Source of the DNA: Cheiracanthium punctorium | Taxonomy: Eukaryota > Arthropoda > Arachnida > Araneae > Cheiracanthiidae | Direction: 5' to 3' | Assembly: GCA_038373885.1 (NCBI GenBank) | Contig: JAWZYV010002500.1 | Location: 248,001-312,000, forward strand | Length of the DNA stretch: 64,000 nt | Shown here: piece by piece, positions 30,790 through 40,659 of the stretch | How the letters are laid out: each line of letters starts with the position of its first letter | Numbering within the stretch: the stretch's first letter is position 1 | Notes under the pieces: model-generated | The model's input: the letters and a program-made list of their open reading frames with translations, nothing else | Database searches by the model: none | Told to the model about the DNA's origin: nothing | Position numbers and translations under genes: made by a program

Positions 30790-32447
30790 AAAAAAAATCT
30801 GATGTGTCCAACACATGACTTCCTTGCACGTCCATTAGATCAAAAATATTTTCGACGCACTTCCTCTAAATTTATTTGTTTGAAAGAGATAAAATATCAA
30901 TAATAGTAAGGTTTAGCGATTTCTAGCCAAATATTTCGATATCGCCAAGCTGAGTTCAATTTGAAAGATTTCCTTCTGACACTTTATTTGGCGATATTTC
31001 ACCAAAAGCCGACAAACTTGAGATAGTCAGCGAGATTTTGGGGATAGCGAAAGTAGTCATTGACCACAGATTTTCAATGAATTGAATGCATCTATACACC
31101 TCAATATATTCAAAGTCATTTGGCTCACCATGTAAATAAATTCTCAGTCGATTGCTGTCAAAAAAGATATTGAAAACAGTTAGATATTACAATAGTTCTA
31201 AATACAAAGTTAAAAAATCTACGGGTTAAAGTTTTAGAGTTATACAAAATAGGAAATAATTTTTGGCGATAAATTTGGCGATATTTCGGCGAAACTCGTC
31301 AATGTCGACGACATTTGGCGAGATTTTAAGCATAAACCAAACAATGACAGATTATCACCAAATTTGGCGATATTTCGCCAAAACTCGCCAAGAACGATGA
31401 CAAATGGCGATACTTTGGGCATGGACCAAATGACTGACTATCGCCAAATTTGGCGATATTTCGCCAAAACTCGCCAAGGTCGAGGACAGACGGCGAGATT
31501 TTGGGCATGTACCAAACAATGACTGTCTACAGTTGTATTATAATGAAGATGTCCATAGACATTAAGGTACTGAAACTCTTTTCGGTGGTCCTGTAAATAA
31601 ACTCTCCAGTAGATTGGAACCAAAAATCGAGATGCACAACTAGATGTTACAACATTCTTATATATGAAATTTCATAATAGTTTTTGAGATTTGAGAGTTA
31701 AATATGCACACACGTACACCAAAAGTCGCCACGCTTGGCGACTTTTGGCATAGTTCTTGAGGGAGGCACGTGACTGTGGTCGGACCATTACCTAACTTAT
31801 GTGGTAGGACGGTATTGTGCTTGAAATGGATGAATGCCCCTAAAATTGCTATTGACCGTAATGTATTGGAAATCTTTTGAGTGTTCCTGTAGCAGAACTA
31901 TAAATGATAATGACACTTTTTTTAATGGAGAAATTCATTTTCTAACTCTTTACAGCATATATCACTTCTGAGTCATTTGAAATATCCCAATACCTCTAAA
32001 AAACGCTTTGATGAATTTCGGCACATAGAGCGTAATGTATTTCGAATCTTTTGGGCGGTCCTGTACATAAACTATCCATTCGATTGCCACCAAAAGAGGA
32101 GGTGCACAACTAGATCATAGAACAATCCTAAATATCAAATCTCAACATTCTACGACCAATAGTTTTTGAGATATGCGAGTTACATACATACGTACGTACG
32201 TACGTACATACGTACGTACGTACAGACGGCATGGAAAAACTGGCCACAGTAGACTCGCCACTGGTCAAAATGAGTTGCAGACACGTTAATATGATCGTGC
32301 ATGCTAGTCTACGATGAGATGCATCGAAAAAAATTTTTTAATTAAATTTAGAGGTAGTAAAAATCGGTTTTTATGTCGAAATTTGGCCCCCAAAATTTTT
32401 CGGGATCACATTACTTCCTTATACTACGTACAAGGAAGTAATTAACG
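30790..32447 (-). repeat. 2-kb ACTTCC repeat, inverted copy
   Basis: The reverse of 18889-20869: it starts AAAAAATCTGATGTGTCCAA and ends CTACGTACAAGGAAGT. It carries only one of the ~180-bp tandem units that the plus copy has in triplicate, and a longer CGTACGTA run at 32190-32222. Identity is high enough for the copies to be matched base by base over long stretches. Confidence 0.85.
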
Positions 32448-32654
32448 TAAATTCAGATCACAAATTAAACAATTCATAAAGACGCTTTGGAAAACAACTA
32501 AACCATTATTTGTTCTCATTCACACTGATTGGACCTCTTCTTAATCGCTTCATACGCCGTTATTCTTTCAGAGTAGCTGAATAATTGCTACCATTCTGAT
32601 AAAATATCTTCACTAACAATGCACGTTCCTTCTTATTCAGTCATGATTGACCAT

Positions 32655-32894
32655 TACTCAATGTGGTCTTGTTTTTACACTGTTCGATGGACTTAAAATC
32701 TGCATATATGACGTCCATAAGCATTGAAACACGATATAGCGCCATCTATCGGGAGAAAATGGCGATTCTTTTATTGCATATTTGACTTGCGCATGTTCTG
32801 AAACGTGTAGATACCAAGTTTCACTGAAATATTCCTGGTAGTTTTCTTTCCAGCACCCCTTGAACACTTGCAGTTTAATTATGGCCACCCTGTA
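32655..32894 (-). mobile_element. TACAGGGTGGCCATAATTAA element, minus copy
   Basis: The reverse complement begins TACAGGGTGGCCATAATTAA and follows the plus copy at 30475 for about 200 bp. The pair brackets the inverted ACTTCC repeat. From 32895 to 33328 only AT-rich sequence is seen. Confidence 0.5.
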
Positions 32895-33328
32895 CACTGC
32901 GTAAAAAAAGTAAAAGGACATTTGGATTTTTTTATAAAAATAAGGAACAGTTTATTTTTACTGAATTTTTTTTTTTGTAAGCAACACTTTACGGATCATT
33001 TAATAAGAAAATATCAATATCATAACCATGATATTCAAAAATAAAACATTAATGACAACAGAAATAATTTCTACCATTGAAACTCTGTAAAATATGTAGA
33101 AGGACAGTAACCCAATGAATAAAATACAAGCGATATTAGTAAGGAATACTCTTCCCATTAGATTTTATAATTTTGAATATTCTATTTGGCAGTGAATCAT
33201 ACAAAGATTGGATGTCTTTTTGGCAAAAAGGATCTATTTCGGGCATACCTCGGACTGGTCTACGCTACACTACCATTCAAGATAATATAAGGTAAACTAC
33301 TAGCTGTTAAACTATGGTATAAATGTTT

Positions 33329-33779
33329 TCACATATATTTCAACCACAGATTTGGTAAATCACTACCTCTGGTCCTCTCTTCAAATTTTTTGTCAAGTCT
33401 TTCACTTTGTTCTTTAGAAAAATGATTCTTCCAGTCGCCAGTAATTCCTTTTCTCATGAAAGCAGAGTTCGTTTTTTCATCATATCCCGACATCTTCAAC
33501 TTTTGAAATTTGATAAACATCTTTTTCATCGAATATGGCAATTCAGAATTCAAAATGTCTTCTGTTGGCATTTCAAGGACTTCATCCACCATTTTGTCAG
33601 CATTTTGTTTCATATATTCGAAGCTACTGTATCTGATAACATTCTGCAGCTTGCGGGAGTCTTTTCTTAGCGGTTCCGCGTACAGTTTGTCGTCAAGGAA
33701 AGAAGCCATTTTCATGACGCTATCTTCGGGACGTTCTTTCATTTCTTCGTAAGTCATGAAAAAAACATTCTTATCATTT
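33329..33779 (-). CDS. SULT-B exon 3 (C-terminal)
   Basis: 451 bp, acceptor CTTTTTCAG, stop TGA at 33329-33331. It encodes [39 protein letters not shown] and the terminal LPNLWLKYM. It has the same length as the SULT-A terminal exon (149 codons plus stop), with no insertion or deletion overall. Confidence 0.93.
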
Positions 33780-36700
33780 CTGAAAAAGAAAAGAGAAAAT
33801 AATGATTTCTCATGTGTTTACTTTTTTTTTTTTCATAGAGAAGAAAACCGTATCAATACAAAGTAACTATAATTAAACTTTTTAACAGCTGTAAAAGTGG
33901 ACCTCCTCTCAAAATGACCAGAAATTTGAACTGAATATGGCATTTCAGAACTGAATATATTCGAAGAGGGGAAAAGGGTATGGCATGAGGGAAAAAATAG
34001 TTCCAAATTTCAGCAATAGATTACTCTTTACAGGTCATAATACACAAAATAAAAGAAGTATCCCAAACCTGATATATTGCATTTGTTATAAAAACACGAA
34101 ATATATTGCGTTTCACTTATTGCGTGTGAGAACCTCGTGCAATGGGACAACGAAAACACGGGTTTTTTTAATATTTATAATATCATCGGAATTTTACCAA
34201 ATTTCTATGGGACCACCCCTGGGATACATCCTTTTCAATAACAAAAGAATCAACGAAATCGATCTACGTGGGAAGAAATTATCGCTTAACATATGTAATA
34301 AGAAAGACTCCTACTAATCGACAACCTCCGAAAGCGATTAAAAATACGGTGTTCTAATTTTGGAGATAAGTCTGAAAATAAAACTTCTTAAAAGGCTTAA
34401 TCTGGAAAAACTGAGCAAGGACAAACAATGGCACCTCCGGCTATTCGAACCTCTAAGAGATCTTGTGATGGAGATCACATATCTAATTTAATAATCATTT
34501 ACTTTGACTTTCTTTAATGTAATCTATCCAAACTCAAGAATTCTAAATCTTTTCTATTGTCATTTTTCGGTCACTTTGGCTTTTAAATCTGTATATTCGT
34601 TTTTCTGACTGACTGACTGATGATAGGTTCTTGTAGGAGTGCCCTGGGCACTAGGCCTTTAACTCCAGTATGTAAGATCTTTTCAGTCGGGTATTTTCAG
34701 TCTTGTAATGAGTCCCCAAACAGGACGGGTTGAGATGAATATCAGTCAAGTACAGTAAGAAGTGATCTGCATGAACAGCCCGGCCAGAAGGATGTTAGTA
34801 GGAAAAGGGTTTTTTATTTAATAATTTTTTTTTTTTTTTAAAGCCGCAGTGTAAAGTACGTTATTGTGGAGGATCAAATATGTCAAGATATGGAGAGCAT
34901 TTGGCGAGGACCGCCTTCGGTCTTTTGCTGTTAGATGGATCACGAAAGTCGTAATCCGGAAATTCGGCAAGAATGTCGTTATTGATACTGGATATATTAT
35001 CGTAAAAGTTTACGGCAAGTCTGTGGATTGTGTGCTTAATCGGCTCAACGGCCAGGTCATTTTGAATCGTAGTGTTTCTTAGGAAGTGGTTTCCTTTACG
35101 GATTTTTCTAAGTATTGCACTTTGTTTAGCTTGCAGGGATTTCATGTGCGATTTAGCTGCAAAAGCCCATACGGGGGCTGCATAAGTAGCGATAGGCCTG
35201 ATCATTGTTTTGTAAATTAGCGTTTTGTTTTGCTTGCTGAGTTTTTTAGAATAAAGTATAGGAGCAATCTTTTTGGCGGCAGCCGCCATGCGGTTTCTAA
35301 TTTTAGTAATGTGTGGTTTCCATGTGAGTGACCTGTCCAATGTAATTCCCAGATAAGTGGCAGTGTTACTCCATGGGACGACATTGTTGTATACGTATAT
35401 GCGGGGAGGGTTATGTTTTCTTGAGAAGTGTATTGCTTGGCATTTGTCGGAGTTTAGTTTAATTTTCCAGGTATCGAGCCAGGTTTCGAGAGCGTCAATA
35501 TGTGCTTGAATGCATCTTGAGAGTACTGTGGGGTGGTGAGCTCTGAATCGCCGTATATTCGTTTTTCCTACGTATGCATTATTCTTTATTATTTATTTCT
35601 CTAAATCAAATCTGGTGGCGTCATTCTGAGCTAAAAATAGATTATATTACGTCCGCTTGCAACCGCAGCGAACTTTTTGATTCCCTTCTTGGCATCCTGC
35701 TGGCGTAAGTTATATTTTTATTGTCCTGCCTCAACTTTTGAATTATTTGCTCGCGATTGCGTCATTTTAATTTTATTGGATTGAGTTTTAGGGTTGCTCT
35801 GGAATGGGCGTTATTGGTCTCAGCCAAGTTGTTGTTCTCGCCAATGTGTAATTCTCTGCTGGCGTAATTTTTATTTCCGATTTATATAACGAAGTTAATT
35901 GCTTACGGTATTAAATTATTAAAACTGCGTTGCGTGTGACGGTTAAAAATTCCGGTTCGATGCACTTCGTTGCAGTAAAGAAAATGACATTGAATGCTTA
36001 AAACTATTTATTTAAAAAATACTATTGAAACATAGACTTATTACAACGGATGGTGGTGGTGGTGGCTCGGCGAATAAATTACGTCCTATATGGACAGTGA
36101 AATTAAGATGGAATGAATAAAAAATACGCCAGCAGAGAATTACACATTGGCGAGAACAAGAACTTGGCTGAGATAAACCCTAAAACTTAATGCAATAAAA
36201 TTAAAATGACGCAATCGCGAGAAAATAATTTTAAAGATGAGGCAGGACAACAAAAATATAACTTACGTTAGCACGATGCCAAGAGGGGAATCAAAAAGTT
36301 CGTTGCGGTTGCAAACGGACGTAATATAATCCATTTTTAGCTCAGAACGATGCCACCAGGTCTGATTTACAGAAATAAACAATAAAGAATAAAGGTGGAT
36401 TCATACCGCCGCGCCGCACCGCAACCATGCCGTACTGTTTTGCCGTTTTGGACTGTTGGCTGTCCGCGCGGCGAGCTTGCAGTGCCGCAAGTAAATGCAC
36501 CAATGAATGCACGACATTTTTATTTGCTGTTCTTCGGCGTACTTCTCTTTCGTTTAAAAGATTGTTTTATAATGGATAATCGATTAACGTTAAGGAGAAA
36601 TCAACTTATCATAAGGGATAATAACTTACCAGAGACATTTAAAGCATTTCCAATTGCTGCCCAAATGTTCCTTTTTTTGTGGGTGTCTCGATATTCAATT

Positions 36701-39060
36701 TTGCTTTTGTTGTACAAACATTCGTTTTGTTGCAGAAATTCCAGCAATTTGAAATCGTCCATTTTGCAAATACAATAGACTACAAGTGATACACACACGT
36801 GCGTTCCGTCAACACTCAACAAAAATACTCTAGAAAAGCTCTTCTGTAATTGGCTGTAGCTTTGCGGTCGCTGAGGAATATCTGTTCTTGCCAGATATTG
36901 CGCAAACCCTCGGCGCTGGTCGCGCGGGGGCAGTGTTGCTCCGCCACGTGACGTTATTGCGGCGTCTTAGCGGTGCGGTACGGCCAGTATGAATCCAGCT
37001 TAATGCATACGGGGAAAAGCGAATATACAGATTTAAAAGCCGAAGTGACCGAAAAATTAGAACAGAGAAGATTTAGAATTCTTCAGTTTGGATAGATTAT
37101 ATTAAAGAAAGCTAAGGTAAATGATTATTAAATTAGATATGTGATCTCCATCATAGATCTGGCTTTTGCAGGTTTTAGACTGGCGATGCGACATGATCGC
37201 CTCGACTCTCATCGACATAGAATAAATGTTTTGAGTAGCTCTTGAGGCCCTTCTTCAGGGGTGCCAAGCTGATGGTTGCTGACCATCTGCTTAAGAGTCC
37301 GCGCTTAATGGTTCCTCTGCTTTTTCCCGCTATTGGGAAGCTCGAGAACTTACGTCTGTTTATGGTTAATTCTGTGTGTTTTTGGACAAGGATAATGTCT
37401 TTAGTGTCTGTTGCACTGGGAAATTTTTTTGACACCTTGTACTTTTAAAATGACAGGGGGACCAGCCACAACTTAGTCTCACCTGTGAGCATACCAGCTG
37501 AGAAGGTGATCAAAATAATCTCCGAAGTTCGTCCTCCCTGCCAGGAACAGTTCGAAAAACTCGTCGAAATCTCCATCGAAGGATTCCGGGACATTCTTCT
37601 GGTGGTGGTAGAATGAAACGCAGCAGTCCTTCGGGTTCCTCGCTACGTGGATGTACTTGGCTTGGTCCGACCACGGGGTGAGATGGAAAGGGAAGTGGGT
37701 TTTGATGACTCCAGGTCTTGCCATACTATCTGCTCCTTCGGCACCTGCATAGATATGTATACTACAGTCACGTATTTGGATATAGAGTGATCATCGATTA
37801 GCAACAGACGGGCGAAATACGTCAGCCTCTGAAAGGAAAATACTCGACCCCATTTTAACCCTTTGAGGCGCAACCCTTTCCCAATGCTGAAAAAAGAGCA
37901 GCCGTTGCCATCGCTCGACTTAACTACCAGCAAGATGGCGGATGATTGAAACGTTCATCGCGTGCCACAGATCTAGAGACCCTTTTTTTGACTCGCCATC
38001 TTGTTGGTAGTTAAGTCGAGCGATGGCAACGGCTGTCCCTTTTTCAGCATTGGGCAATCTATCCAGCTGTTCTCGCATTCTTCCATTTTTCAGCAGATGT
38101 CAGTGCTGTCAAAAATAATCGCGACAATTTTTTTACGGGAAATGACGTGCTAAAAAGTAAAGCATTCTCGTGGAGCTATGTCACCCGCAACTATTTTTTA
38201 TAGAAATCAAATCTATTCTTCGTGAATGGCAACAGTCAAAACGTCAGAGTTTGGTGTTCCCAGAGCGGGAACACTGCGCGTTAAAGGGTTAATGATTGGC
38301 TACATAAGCGACCTCTAGCGAAGCACAGCAACGAATCATGATGTAATCTATTTACTAACGCACGCATACGCACAACGTAAACTTGATGATTAGGACTCAC
38401 AGCGCAGTTTTACTGACAAATTTCGCTTAGCTTACGTCGATGATCGTCCTATATCCAAGTACGTGACTACAGTCGAAGCTCGCTTTTATGGACAGTAGGA
38501 ACCACTAAAAGAGTTCGTAAAATCGTCTCTGTTAGTATATTCGGAGCCATTAGCTATACTCGTAAAAAGAGCTCTGTAAAAACGAGCGTCGACTGTAAAG
38601 AAAAGAAAGACACATAACAAATCCTTAAAAATGCATCAGTTATAAAATACTTTCCAACACATTCTTTTTCTCGCATGCCCTATTGAATAATAAATAGGTA
38701 ACCTGTTTGCTCCTATCTTCGATAAGACTAAAAAAATAGACAGCAAAGACCCCCTATCAGTGTTCATGTTCATACGGCCTTCCCGGCAGCTTTGTTGGAA
38801 AATATCAATGAAAAGAATAAATCTGAAACGCCAGTATGTGTGGATATGCCAATCATAGCAGAAGTGACTAATTATTTACCTGTCATTTCCAGGAAAGGAG
38901 TGGTTGCGAAAAAATGGATGGCAGATTTTATTGGCTCTCCATGACTGAAGATTAGCATGAGAATATGCTGTGTCCATGTCGTGCCACTTTTAGGGTAGGT
39001 TACGAGAAATATATCATCTGGTCTCGGAGTATATCGCAATGCAGAGAGGTAACTGTTCAT
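33329..39060 (-). CDS. SULT-B, cytosolic sulfotransferase (N-terminus uncertain)
   Basis: Cytosolic sulfotransferase. Exons in coding order are 38880-39060, 37483-37744 and 33329-33779, joined by GT-AG introns (phases 1 and 2) exactly as in SULT-A. Read from the Met at 39060 it gives 297 residues: YPKSGTTW at 22-29, KTHFP with candidate catalytic His77, Arg96 and Ser104, TYEEMK, and [12 protein letters not shown] near the end. The PAPS loop lies about 27 residues nearer the start than in SULT-C. The sequence before Met39060 is closed by an in-frame TAA after an acceptor-like TTTTAG, and no VDGFxIP segment is visible. So the protein is either truncated at its N-terminus, has an unrecognised first exon, or is decaying. 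Transposons fill both introns. Confidence 0.85.
34606..35553 (-). mobile_element. 5'-truncated jockey-like LINE with 14-bp TSD
   Basis: A 948-bp insertion flanked by the perfect 14-bp repeat TATATTCGTTTTTC (34592-34605 and 35554-35567), as expected for target-primed reverse transcription. It is truncated inside the reverse transcriptase. Its 3' end on the minus strand is (TCAG)n, not poly(A). Confidence 0.9.
34861..35553 (-). CDS. LINE reverse transcriptase, C-terminal part (open)
   Basis: One uninterrupted minus-strand frame of 230 codons from the insertion edge to the stop. It reads [65 protein letters not shown] and [10 protein letters not shown]. These are the blocks after the catalytic YADD in jockey-type ORF2 proteins: W-x-L-x(2)-N-x-x-K, then Y-L-G-x-x-L-D-x-x-L-x-W. 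Endonuclease and catalytic RT motifs lie in the missing 5' part, so it is dead. The absence of stops indicates a fairly recent insertion. Confidence 0.85.
   Translation of the reverse strand, partial: RRFRAHHPTVLSRCIQAHIDALETWLDTWKIKLNSDKCQAIHFSRKHNPPRIYVYNNVVPWSNTATYLGITLDRSLTWKPHITKIRNRMAAAAKKIAPILYSKKLSKQNKTLIYKTMIRPIATYAAPVWAFAAKSHMKSLQAKQSAILRKIRKGNHFLRNTTIQNDLAVEPIKHTIHRLAVNFYDNISSINNDILAEFPDYDFRDPSNSKRPKAVLAKCSPYLDIFDPPQ
36393..36999. mobile_element. Harbinger-type non-autonomous element, TAA TSD
   Basis: 607 bp with ends AGGTGGATTCATACCGCC and, reversed, AGCTGGATTCATACTGGCC, both running into CGCACCGC. It is flanked by TAA (36390-36392 and 37000-37002), the 3-bp TSD of PIF/Harbinger. 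It carries one exon of a MADF-domain protein and was inserted in the right arm of the fold-back element. Confidence 0.85.
36630..36762 (-). pseudogene. MADF-domain first exon of Harbinger accessory protein
   Basis: From Met at 36762: [20 protein letters not shown], then [20 protein letters not shown] and LNVSG, ending at a consensus donor GTAAGT. L-x-E-x-V/L, C-L-Y-N-x-x, Y-x-D-x-x-K-x-x-x-W and I-G/A-x-x-L-N are the conserved positions of the MADF (Myb/SANT-like) domain. PIF/Harbinger elements encode such a DNA-binding partner beside the transposase. Downstream exons and the transposase are absent. Confidence 0.65.
37483..37744 (-). CDS. SULT-B exon 2
   Basis: 262 bp, acceptor TATGCAG, donor GTGAGA. 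It encodes [34 protein letters not shown] and [14 protein letters not shown]. It starts by completing the Gly codon split after EMT and ends within the Arg codon before NDKN, the same boundaries as in SULT-A. Confidence 0.93.
37762..38472. mobile_element. GGATATAG/GATCATCG MITE (MITE-X), copy 1, split by a TTAA MITE
   Basis: TIR CTACAGTCACGTATTTGGAT on the left, reversed as ATCCAAGTACGTGACTACAG on the right; then GATCATCG in both arms. A TTAA MITE (37859-38288) sits inside. Its left edge is 17 bp upstream of the SULT-B exon 2 acceptor. The empty paralogue is at 49418-49662. Confidence 0.75.
37859..38288. mobile_element. TTAA palindromic MITE (GAGGCGCAACCC family), inserted in MITE-X
   Basis: 430 bp from CCCTTTGAGGCGCAACCC to CGCGTTAAAGGG, between TTAA at 37855-37858 and TTAA at 38289-38292. 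Two long arms (GCCGTTGCCATCGCTCGAC and its reverse) form a hairpin. TTAA target and CCC ends indicate piggyBac-type mobilisation. No ORF. Confidence 0.88.
38880..39060 (-). CDS. SULT-B exon 1 (as readable)
   Basis: From Met at 39060: [20 protein letters not shown], then [18 protein letters not shown] and [10 protein letters not shown], donor [14 protein letters not shown] is the PAPS-binding P-loop-like motif. The exon may start further upstream in transcript terms, but upstream codons in this frame include TAA at once. Confidence 0.85.
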
Positions 39061-39419
39061 CCAAGATAAGTGGAAGCAATGTTACTTCGGTAACTAAAAT
39101 ATTAAAAATAGAGCATGAAATTTTTTATTCAAAGCGGAGAAAGATTAACTGTATAGAATATAGACTACTGGAGTACGATTTTTTGTGAATTTTTTTCCCC
39201 TAGCGCCTGTTTAATTGACTCGAAAACGGGCTTTATCCGTAATAGTATACCATATCGTCGAAATAGAAAATTATTCTTTAAATTTAACTTCTAACTGTAA
39301 ATAAATCTAAATTTGGAACAAATAAAGAAATGTCTATCCCTTTTTACGGATAATCTGCACTTTTTCCTCACCTGCACAATATTCCAAATCCTACAAGTTC
39401 AAGGAGCGCTGTAAAACGT

Positions 39420-40132
39420 TATAGAGCAAGAGCCAGCGACAGCCAGACCTTCGTCATAGTATAAAAGCTGAAACTTTCTCTGCGCATACCCCCCAACAGA
39501 GGTAGGAACAATCGGCCACTCTAAAGTTTGGATGATCGTGGCTTTGGCAGGTAACAGGTGGCAAAGGTGTATAAAATTGCCGAAAATTTCGTCATTTCAT
39601 AAAGCTTCATTTTTTCATATGTTCTTCTTCGCAGTACTAGAAATCACTTTATCCCTTGCCAGACACTTTTCCATCGTGGCAAACCCTCGCCAGACAATCT
39701 CAAAGTCCTGAAAAACGTAATTCTATTACGAGCGCGCTGCAAGAAAGTTCGCGCGTAAGAAAGTTCAGAAGTAGCAGTATAAAATGTGCTTGGCACTTTG
39801 TGACAGCTTGACTTACTTCGTCGCGGGAGTTTACGAACACAACAGTTTTCCATGACTTTGAGATTGTCTGGCGGGGTTTTGCCACGATGGAAAAGTGTCT
39901 GGCAAGGGATAAAGTGATTTCTAGTACTGCGAAGAAGAACATATGAAAAAATGAAGCTTTATGAAATGACGAAATTTTCGGCAATTTTATACACCTTTGC
40001 CACCTGTTACCTGCCAAAGCCACGATCATCCAAACTTTATAGTGGCCGATGGTTCCTACCTCTGTAGGGGGGTATGCGCAGAGAAAGTTTCAGCTTTTAT
40101 TCTATGACGAAGGACTGGCGGTCGCTGGCTCT
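39420..40132. mobile_element. fold-back element with ~290-bp arms
   Basis: Left arm (AGAGCCAGCGAC, CTTCGTCATAGTATAAAAGC, GGATGATCGTGGCTTTGGCA, CACTTTATCCCTTGCCAGAC) is repeated in reverse on the right almost without change (CTGGCAAGGGATAAAGTG, TGCCAAAGCCACGATCATCC, CGGTCGCTGGCTCT) around a spacer of about 135 bp. The 109-codon and 69-codon frames here are translated arm. TSD not identified. Confidence 0.75.
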
Positions 40133-40504
40133 TAGACTATTAATTGTGTGTACCTCTTTCAGTTTGTTGGGCACGCAGAACAAAGCAATGGCTGACAATG
40201 GAACAGCCAATTTGCCACCAAAATTTATTCTAATAAGCGGGATATTCCATTATCCGGGATCACATTGGCTATTTATTATGGTTTAGTGCACTGAAAATTT
40301 ATTATAATCGGGATATTCCTTTATCCGGTATTCTCCATTAAGCGGGTTCAACTGAACTTAATCAGCTAGACCGTTGCCAGGGCGCTGTGCTGAAGTGGGT
40401 TCCAAAATTAAGGTTTACCCCTTGGAGGAGATAATAATATGGAGAAAGCATGAGAGGGAAAAGTGAAGCCACAACTGTAACCGGTTTTTCCTCAGTCCGC
40501 TATG

Positions 40505-40657
40505 TTCTTCTATGGGGAGAAAAGTGAAATAATCCTACGCGTAGTCTTTGAGGGCGTGGCTCGGAGTTAAAGAGCCGTTTGGAACTAATACGATTTATGG
40601 AGCCACGCCCCCTAAGGCTACGCTTACAGTTACTTCATTTTCTCCCAATAGAAGAAC
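40505..40657. repeat. inverted repeat around two-arm CTACGC motif
   Basis: TTCTTCTATGGGGAGAAAAG and GAGGGCGTGGCTC on the left pair with GAGCCACGCCCCCTAAGG and TCATTTTCTCCCAATAGAAG on the right. Probably another small MITE; no TSD found. Confidence 0.5.
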
Positions 40658-40659
40658 TC

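Larger units (their letters stand above)
34464..37155. mobile_element. 2.7-kb fold-back transposon with 5-bp TSD, host to two later insertions
   Basis: Ends TGTGATGGAGATCACATATC and the reverse of it, flanked by GATCT (34459-34463, 37156-37160). After removing a LINE (34606-35553) and a Harbinger element (36393-36999), the two arms pair over some 450 bp, e.g. ATTATATTACGTCCGCTTGC with its reverse at 36320, around a ~240-bp centre (35880-36115) that has GGTGGTGGTGG. No transposase is visible. The short copy at 16578 shares ends and TSD length. It lies in a SULT-B intron. Confidence 0.85.

Noticed and set aside
34861..35082. 72-codon plus frame opposite the LINE
   Set aside because: Antisense of a clear reverse-transcriptase frame.
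39700..40029. 109-codon minus frame
   Set aside because: Lies in the arm and spacer of a fold-back repeat.
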